Made by a program: the position numbers and the translations under genes. From Cymbidium sinense (taxonomy: Eukaryota; Streptophyta; Magnoliopsida; Asparagales; Orchidaceae): a stretch of DNA of 64,000 bases. Shown one piece after another: positions 59,066-64,000 of this stretch. The notes beneath the pieces were generated by a model. That model was not told where the DNA came from, did not search any database, and saw nothing but the letters and a program-made list of their open reading frames with translations. Within the stretch, counting starts at the first letter, position 1, and the number at the start of each line of letters is the position of its first letter. The DNA is taken from contig JAKCPB010001392.1 of assembly GCA_021442155.1 (NCBI GenBank), positions 62,001-126,000 on the forward strand, given 5' to 3'.

Positions 59066-60080
59066 ATGCAAATGCAAAATCAAAAGAAAATGAAGCAAAA
59101 AAAAAGAGAAAAGAAAATAAAAAGAAAAAGAAAATCCTTGTACATAAGAAAGGGGAATTGAAGAAGATGAGATATCACATTCCACCCACATTTATTCCAT
59201 CATATGGACATGTAGGATGGCTCAACCTCCAGTGAGGTGAGGCGAAGAGGTAGTTCTAGAGATGGGAGACCCCTTAGTTGGCCTTCAGCCAAGAGAGGTC
59301 ATGTTCTAGTTCATAAGAGTACCCTTACTATTCACATAGACTTGGAATTCAGCTCAGAGGACAAATATAATGTGATTAGTATACCAGACAATCCCTCTCA
59401 ATGGGTTTCATTGGAGGTGCCTTTTGATCCAGCTAGAGACGAAGACCATGCCTCCAAGAAAAGCAAAGTATTTGAATTTGGTTTATGTTAAACTATTAGG
59501 CAGCAATTGGGAACCTTAGCTCTAACCTCACTTACATCTCAAAAAGTTGAAGGTTTAGTAGTATAGAGGTTCTTTTTGGTTTCTTCATCCTCAAGTCTAG
59601 AGCTTGATGTAGGATTTGAGGAAGATACTTTTAAAGAATTAATGGAATTACCTTTTGGCTTTTACTCACCTTGTGTTCAAAATCTTATACATAAAGGTTT
59701 AGTTCCTCAAACATGGTCTAAGCATAGGTCAGAATACTTCAAAAAGCTATGGAACAATACAGACACAGAAGCACAATTCAGAGCAGGATTAGGATTCAAC
59801 ATAGTGGATCCAATCGATGACTAAGATTATTGCCTAGTTGTTAGCAACCATTTGGAGTCTAATAGGTTCTTCTTACACATCCCCAACTCTTATGAAAATG
59901 TGTGTTTAGAAACTTTAGATAATCCAGATGATCTCCAAGTCAAAGAGGCACCACCAAAATTTGAAGAGGAGATTCATTCAATAATCGACAAGCTTAAAGA
60001 AATCAACCTTGGGATAGAAGAAAATCCTCACCCTGCATACATCAGTTCATTACTGAATGAAGAAGAAACTAATGGCTTAG
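59066..60080 (+). pseudogene. Gypsy copy 2 protease-RT linker
   Basis: Frames 59,237-59,491, 59,576-59,824 and 59,852-60,097 cover a Lys-rich stretch (59,070-59,150, many A residues), MRYHIPPTFIPSYGHVGWL, and an acidic linker (LGIEENPHPAYISSLLNEEE) that leads into the RT. The last part aligns with 38,340-38,930 of copy 1 (shared nucleotide words CCTTAGCTCTAACC, GAGGTTCTTTTTGG and TAATGGAATTACCTTTTG). This is a spacer, with three frame changes. Confidence 0.75.
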
Positions 60081-60850
60081 TTAGGCTATTGACTTAGTTT
60101 AAATACTGCTTCACATTGAGTTATGAGGAAATGCCTAGATTATCTCCTAACATAGCAGTCCATAAGCTAGCAATAGATCCTAACGTTACCCCTATTAAGC
60201 AAGCACCTAGACCCAAGCGATTTGAAGCTGAACAACAGGTCATTTCTGGAGTCAAGAAATTGATCGATGATGGTTTCATCACAGAAGAAAAATATCCTAA
60301 TTGGTTAGATAGTGCCATCCCAGTTAAGAAGAAGAATGGTCAAATTCACATTTGCATCAATTTTAGATACTTAATTAAGGCATGTCCTAAGGATGAGTTT
60401 CCACTTCTATACCAATTAATGGTGGACATTGCCTCATCTCATGCGCCTTTCTCTTTTGAACCCTAAGATTCTATTATAGGGTCTTGCCTTGAAACCTTAA
60501 AAATGTTGGTGCTACATACCAACGAGACATGAGATCTTCAATGAGCTCATCCATCATTAGTTGAGCATTGTTGATTTAGTAAAGAGTTTAGAAGACCATC
60601 TCTTTGATTTGAGAGTAGTTTTTAAATGGTTAAGATAATATAACCTCAAGATGAATCCCCTGAAGTGTGCATTCAAAGTCGCTCTAGGGAAATTCCTTGG
60701 GTTTATTATTTAATATTGGGGAATATAAATAGATCCTGAGAAGATTAAAGCTATCTTAGAAATGTCACCTCCTAAGAGTTTAACAGAACTCAGATCCTTT
60801 CAAGGATGGCTAACATATCTAAGACACTTTATCTCAAACCTATCAGGGAG
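60081..60850 (+). pseudogene. Gypsy copy 2 reverse transcriptase (broken)
   Basis: Frame 60,116-60,466 is an uninterrupted RT N-terminus: SPNIAVHKLAIDPNVTPIKQ, then GVKKLIDDGFITEEKYPNWL, AIPVKKKNGQIHICINFRYL and KACPKDEFPLL. After the stop at 60,464 there is a further internal deletion relative to copy 1. The catalytic box near 60,570 is reduced to a CxVDLVKS-like remnant through small deletions, so the YVDD motif is gone. NLKMNPLKCAF-like and IDPEKIKAILEM segments follow near 60,640-60,765, and SNLSGRCKPLS at 60,833. The protein is inactive. Confidence 0.87.
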
Positions 60851-61250
60851 ATGCAAGCCATTATCAGCACTTGTCTAAAAGGATGCCAAGTTCAAGTGGG
60901 ATTACAGTATGCCTTCAAGACATCAAAGATTACTGGTGAAGTCTCTAGAGCCCCTATCTCTCAAAGAATGATCCTTTCTACTACTGCATTGGATGACTCT
61001 CTCAACACTCTGTTAGCCTAAGCCAATGATGAAGGGAAGGAGAGTGTACTCTACTACCTCAGCCATCATCTGATCCTTACTAAAGCAAACTATCCACCTA
61101 TTGAGAAACATTGCCTAGCTTCTGCATATCTGGAGCTACGATAATACATGCTTTCATAAGGTGAACAATCTCAAACCAATCCATCAGAGTACCTCATGAC
61201 ACAAATCTTTCTAGATGTTTGTCTAGGTCATGATACTCGCAGGATTTGAT
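60851..61250 (+). pseudogene. Gypsy copy 2 RNase H, first domain (broken)
   Basis: Pieces in changing frames: ALDDSLNTLLA, then ANDEGKESVLYYLSHHL and KANYPPIEKHCLASAYLELR, then YMLS. This is the usual gypsy RNase H that removes RNA from the RNA-DNA hybrid. Stops interrupt at about 61,020 and 61,143, and the C-terminal third is shortened. Copy 1 retains only the first part of this domain. Confidence 0.83.
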
Positions 61251-61830
61251 ATCACATTTGTACCCCTGGCGGTAAAGAACATGCCACTGCCGGTTCTTAG
61301 TAGCATACCCACTTCCTGCTAATCCTTTGCTTAGTGATGATCTCTTCGATGAACAAATCATGAACTTAGGGGAGATATATTTTGATGGTGCTACTTCTTT
61401 TCTTAAAGGTTAAGCACCATGATCTATTCCTAAGAAAGGCAAGGGTAGGAACAATTCTTCTAACTCCAAACCATGATGTGATGAGATTCTCATACTATCT
61501 TTCCAACCCCTACAACAACAATGAAGCTATGTATGAGGCTTTGATTGTCAATTTGGAGTTAACCATCACTATTAATGTCAAGAGAATCAACATCTTTGGG
61601 GATTCTTTGTTGGTCATCAACCAGATTGTCGGGTCATACCAGGTTCTTAAACCCAAGCTTCATCATTACTACGAGTATACCATGAAGTTGTTGGTCTAGA
61701 TTCCTGAAGTCACCATCTACAAGGTTCCCCGAGCAGAGAATGTAGTAGTTGATGCTTGGGAAAACTTGCCAAAGATCTAGCATGTCTGGAAGATGAGTCC
61801 ATTTCAATAAGGGTGCAAAATAGATAGGTC
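61251..61830 (+). pseudogene. Gypsy copy 2 archaeal-like second RNase H (broken)
   Basis: Frame 61,382-61,699 covers most of the domain. The usual FDGA start is at 61,381-61,395 as YFDGATSFLKG in a neighbouring frame. Then come EAMYEALIVNLELTITINVK, the NIFGDSLLVINQIVGSYQV motif with the GDS Asp kept, and KPKLHHYYEYTMKLL. IPEVTIYKVPRAENVVVDA follows after a stop at 61,697, with the final Asp of the ADALA motif present as VDA. A second RNase H between pol RNase H and integrase defines Tat/Ogre-lineage elements and is the main basis of this assignment. Confidence 0.88.
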
Positions 61831-61839
61831 ATATCCCTT

Positions 61840-63160
61840 ATGGATGCTGAACTCATCGAGATACTTTCTCTTGAAGAGGAGAGGTTGTCATTGCCAAAAT
61901 GGACAAATGAGATTGGAGGCAACCATAGATTACTTGAACCTTTGGCAAACTACCTTGAAATCACAAGCCCATCGGATAAAATAGAGAGCTCTTTCCTGCT
62001 CTTGTTGATGGCACCTTGTCTTGTGATCCTTTGACCAAATGTGGTTATGTTGTTTAGACAAATATGAAGCCAATGGAATTACAACCAATTTACATTTAGG
62101 TCTATGTGGAGCACATTAATCCGGTCTGAAGATGAAGATGAAGATTAAAAGACTTGGATACTACTGGCCTTCTATGATTATAGATTGCATGGATGTAGCT
62201 AGGAGGTGGTATCAATGTCAGGTACATGGTGTGGTCCTCCACCAACCACCCAACACTCTACACCCTACATTGGCTTCATGTCCATTTGAGTGTTGGGGTA
62301 CCAACATTGTAAGTTCGATCAATCCTCCTTCTTCCAAGGGTCATCGATTCATCTTAGCTATTACCAACTACTTTTCCAAGTGTGCGAAAGCCATCCCACT
62401 CAAAGAAGTCACAACTCACCATGTGCTTCAGTTTTTAAGGAACCATATCGTATATAGGTTTGGGGTGCCTCAATGAATTATATTTGAGAATGGTACTACA
62501 TTCAAAAGCATTAAGATTAATAACTTTGCAAGAAGACATGGTATAGATTGGAGATGCTCCACCATCTACTACCCCAGTACTAATGGTTTAGCAAAAGCAT
62601 TCAACAAAACTATCATCCAGATACTAAAGAAAACTCTTGAAGATAATAAATTATAGTGGAATGAGTAATTAGTTGAAGCCTTGTGGGCCTACTGCACCAT
62701 ATACCGAACTCTAACTTAGTCTACCCTATTTTCCTTAGTGTATGGGTGCAAAGCCATTCTTCCTTTAGAATTTCAACTCCCATCACTAAGGATAACATTA
62801 GGTAATAAAGTCACTACAGAGCAGAATGCAAAGTTGCAGTTAAAAGAGCTCAAAACTTTGGAAGAGAGTCGCCTACAAGCATGCCAAAACCTCGAGTTGT
62901 ACAAGGCCAAAATGATTCAAGCTCACTACAAGTTGGTCTGCCCTAGGTCTTTCTAAGTAGGAGAACTTTTGTTAGTCCTAAGGAGACCAATTGTTGCCCA
63001 TCAAAAGATGGGAGGCATGTTTGAACCCACTTGGGAAGGCCCCTATGTCATAGAGAAGGCCTACTAAGGAGGATCTTATCATCTTATTGATTATAAAGGG
63101 GAACACTCGATGCTTCCAATTAATGGGCTCTATCTAAAGAAATATTACCCATGAAATAAA
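61840..63160 (+). pseudogene. Gypsy copy 2 integrase (broken, catalytic triad lost)
   Basis: The zinc-finger end reads KMKIKRLGYYWPSMIIDCMD, then ARRWYQCQVHG (frame 62,132-62,476), with Trp where the first Cys should be. In the catalytic core the first Asp is Asn (CWGTNIV), the second is Glu (IIFENGTTFKS, after a stop at 62,474) and the Glu is Lys (NGLAKAFNKT near 62,585). All three metal-binding residues are therefore changed. Frame 62,738-62,956 and the WEGP-YVIEK and MLPINGLYLKKYYP segments to 63,150 form the C-terminal domain. 61,840-62,040 is the linker from the RNase H. Confidence 0.88.
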
Positions 63161-64000
63161 TCTTATTTGAAAAATAATATTAATAAAAAGAACAAAAATC
63201 TGATTCCATTCATCAAATCTTTTCTTCTTTTGAAGTGTTGTTTGCTTATCTTTCAAATCCACCATGACGTGTTTAGGGTAGGTGTAAGATTCCACCAGTG
63301 GCATCCAATCCCTCTTGCACAACATAAACACAATCTCCTGATGCTTTTAGAATAGGTGTAAGAGAACTTGAGAGGCATCCTATTTTGATTAGCATAACTA
63401 AGTCAGGTGTGAGAGAACCCAAGAGACATCCTTTCTTAGTAGGAATTCTTGTTGCCATCCATGGCATAATTTCATAATTCCTAATCATATTTTAAGGTAG
63501 GTGTAAGAGTCCCCAAGAGGCATCATATTCCTTTTAGCACATGCACAAAAACAAACACAAATCCTTTATCTTAAGCTATTCTGATATGGGAGCAAGCCCT
63601 CTATGATACTCACTCATTAGCTGCTCTAGGTTGGGTTTACATGTTACTTTGCTAGTATGTCACCCCAGTGGTCATTTGTTGGAAGATATGACTCCTAGTG
63701 CTTTCTTCCTAACTTGATCATTGCAATCCAATGAGCGCCTTGTTAATATGGTATGATTCACTTACAACCTCAAGGATTGACTCTGCTTAAGAAGAGATGT
63801 GAGTTCCTGTGCTTCTCTTGAATTGTCCATCATGTTCTAACTAGGTTGAGTATTTCTTGATGCTTGTGATAAGTCCCCTGTGAGGCTCCTTTCCTTTCCT
63901 CTTACTAAATTTGAGCTATATAAGTCCCCAGGCATTCACCAAGAGTTGCCCTAGTCATAAACCAATCATCTAGCTGAAGATAGGCTATCCCAACAGCCGC
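63161..64000 (+). repeat. Gypsy copy 2 post-integrase spacer (cut by window end)
   Basis: Homologous to 41,690-42,450 in copy 1. TAGGTGTAAGA(G) with a following CCAAGAG-CATCC-type word recurs near 63,280, 63,352, 63,409 and 63,499, and the GATATGA-CTCC-AGTGCTTTC / AATGAGCGCCTTGTTA unit appears near 63,686-63,746. These are two nested repeat families in the 3' untranslated region. The 3' LTR, if present, lies beyond the window. The ORFs at 63,134-63,488 are chance frames. Confidence 0.75.

Overview
This is plant nuclear DNA with no intact gene that I can support. The evidence is a degenerate TTTAGGG (Arabidopsis-type) telomere-like satellite, an RTE-clade LINE ending in (TTG)n, and Ty3/gypsy retrotransposons of the Tat/Ogre type, which carry a second, archaeal-like RNase H. 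It looks like an interstitial or pericentromeric heterochromatic block of a land plant, probably a flowering plant; I cannot name the species.

Layout. Positions 1-31,104 are a T/G-strand satellite made of TTTAGGG cores alternating with AT-rich TTTATTTTAGG spacer, all in one orientation. It is interrupted by two decayed RTE LINEs (6,876-9,505 and 14,543-16,298), by three minus-strand fragments of a glycine-rich RNA-binding protein gene (9,501-9,688; 20,668-21,115; 29,980-30,372), by a 97-bp inverted piece (28,364-28,460) and by a small unique island (28,461-28,765). Positions 31,105-45,185 are a foreign block. It holds an inverted LTR fragment, several short tandem-repeat fields, a rearranged gypsy copy (copy 1, about 38,330-43,650) and a roughly 340-bp satellite (43,800-45,185). 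Positions 45,186-48,923 return to the telomere-like satellite and end in a fourth RNA-binding-protein fragment (48,924-49,354). From 49,365 to the end there is a LINE-like 3' tail on the minus strand, then a second, longer gypsy copy (copy 2). Copy 2 shows a 5' LTR, a primer-binding site at 52,207, a leader with a roughly 97-bp tandem array, then gag, protease, RT, RNase H, archaeal RNase H, integrase and the start of the 3' spacer. Its 3' LTR lies outside the window.

How the parts relate. The satellite is organised in units of roughly 0.83-1.1 kb with a recurring junction box and ordered landmarks, so it is a true higher-order satellite and not plain telomere repeat. The four RNA-binding-protein fragments share orientation, and three share one breakpoint, which suggests one retroposed fragment was captured and amplified with the satellite. 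Both gypsy copies and both LINEs carry many stops, frameshifts and lost catalytic residues and cannot be autonomous. Lines of sight are limited: all homology statements come from reading the sequence by eye, and boundaries are approximate to tens of bases unless stated.
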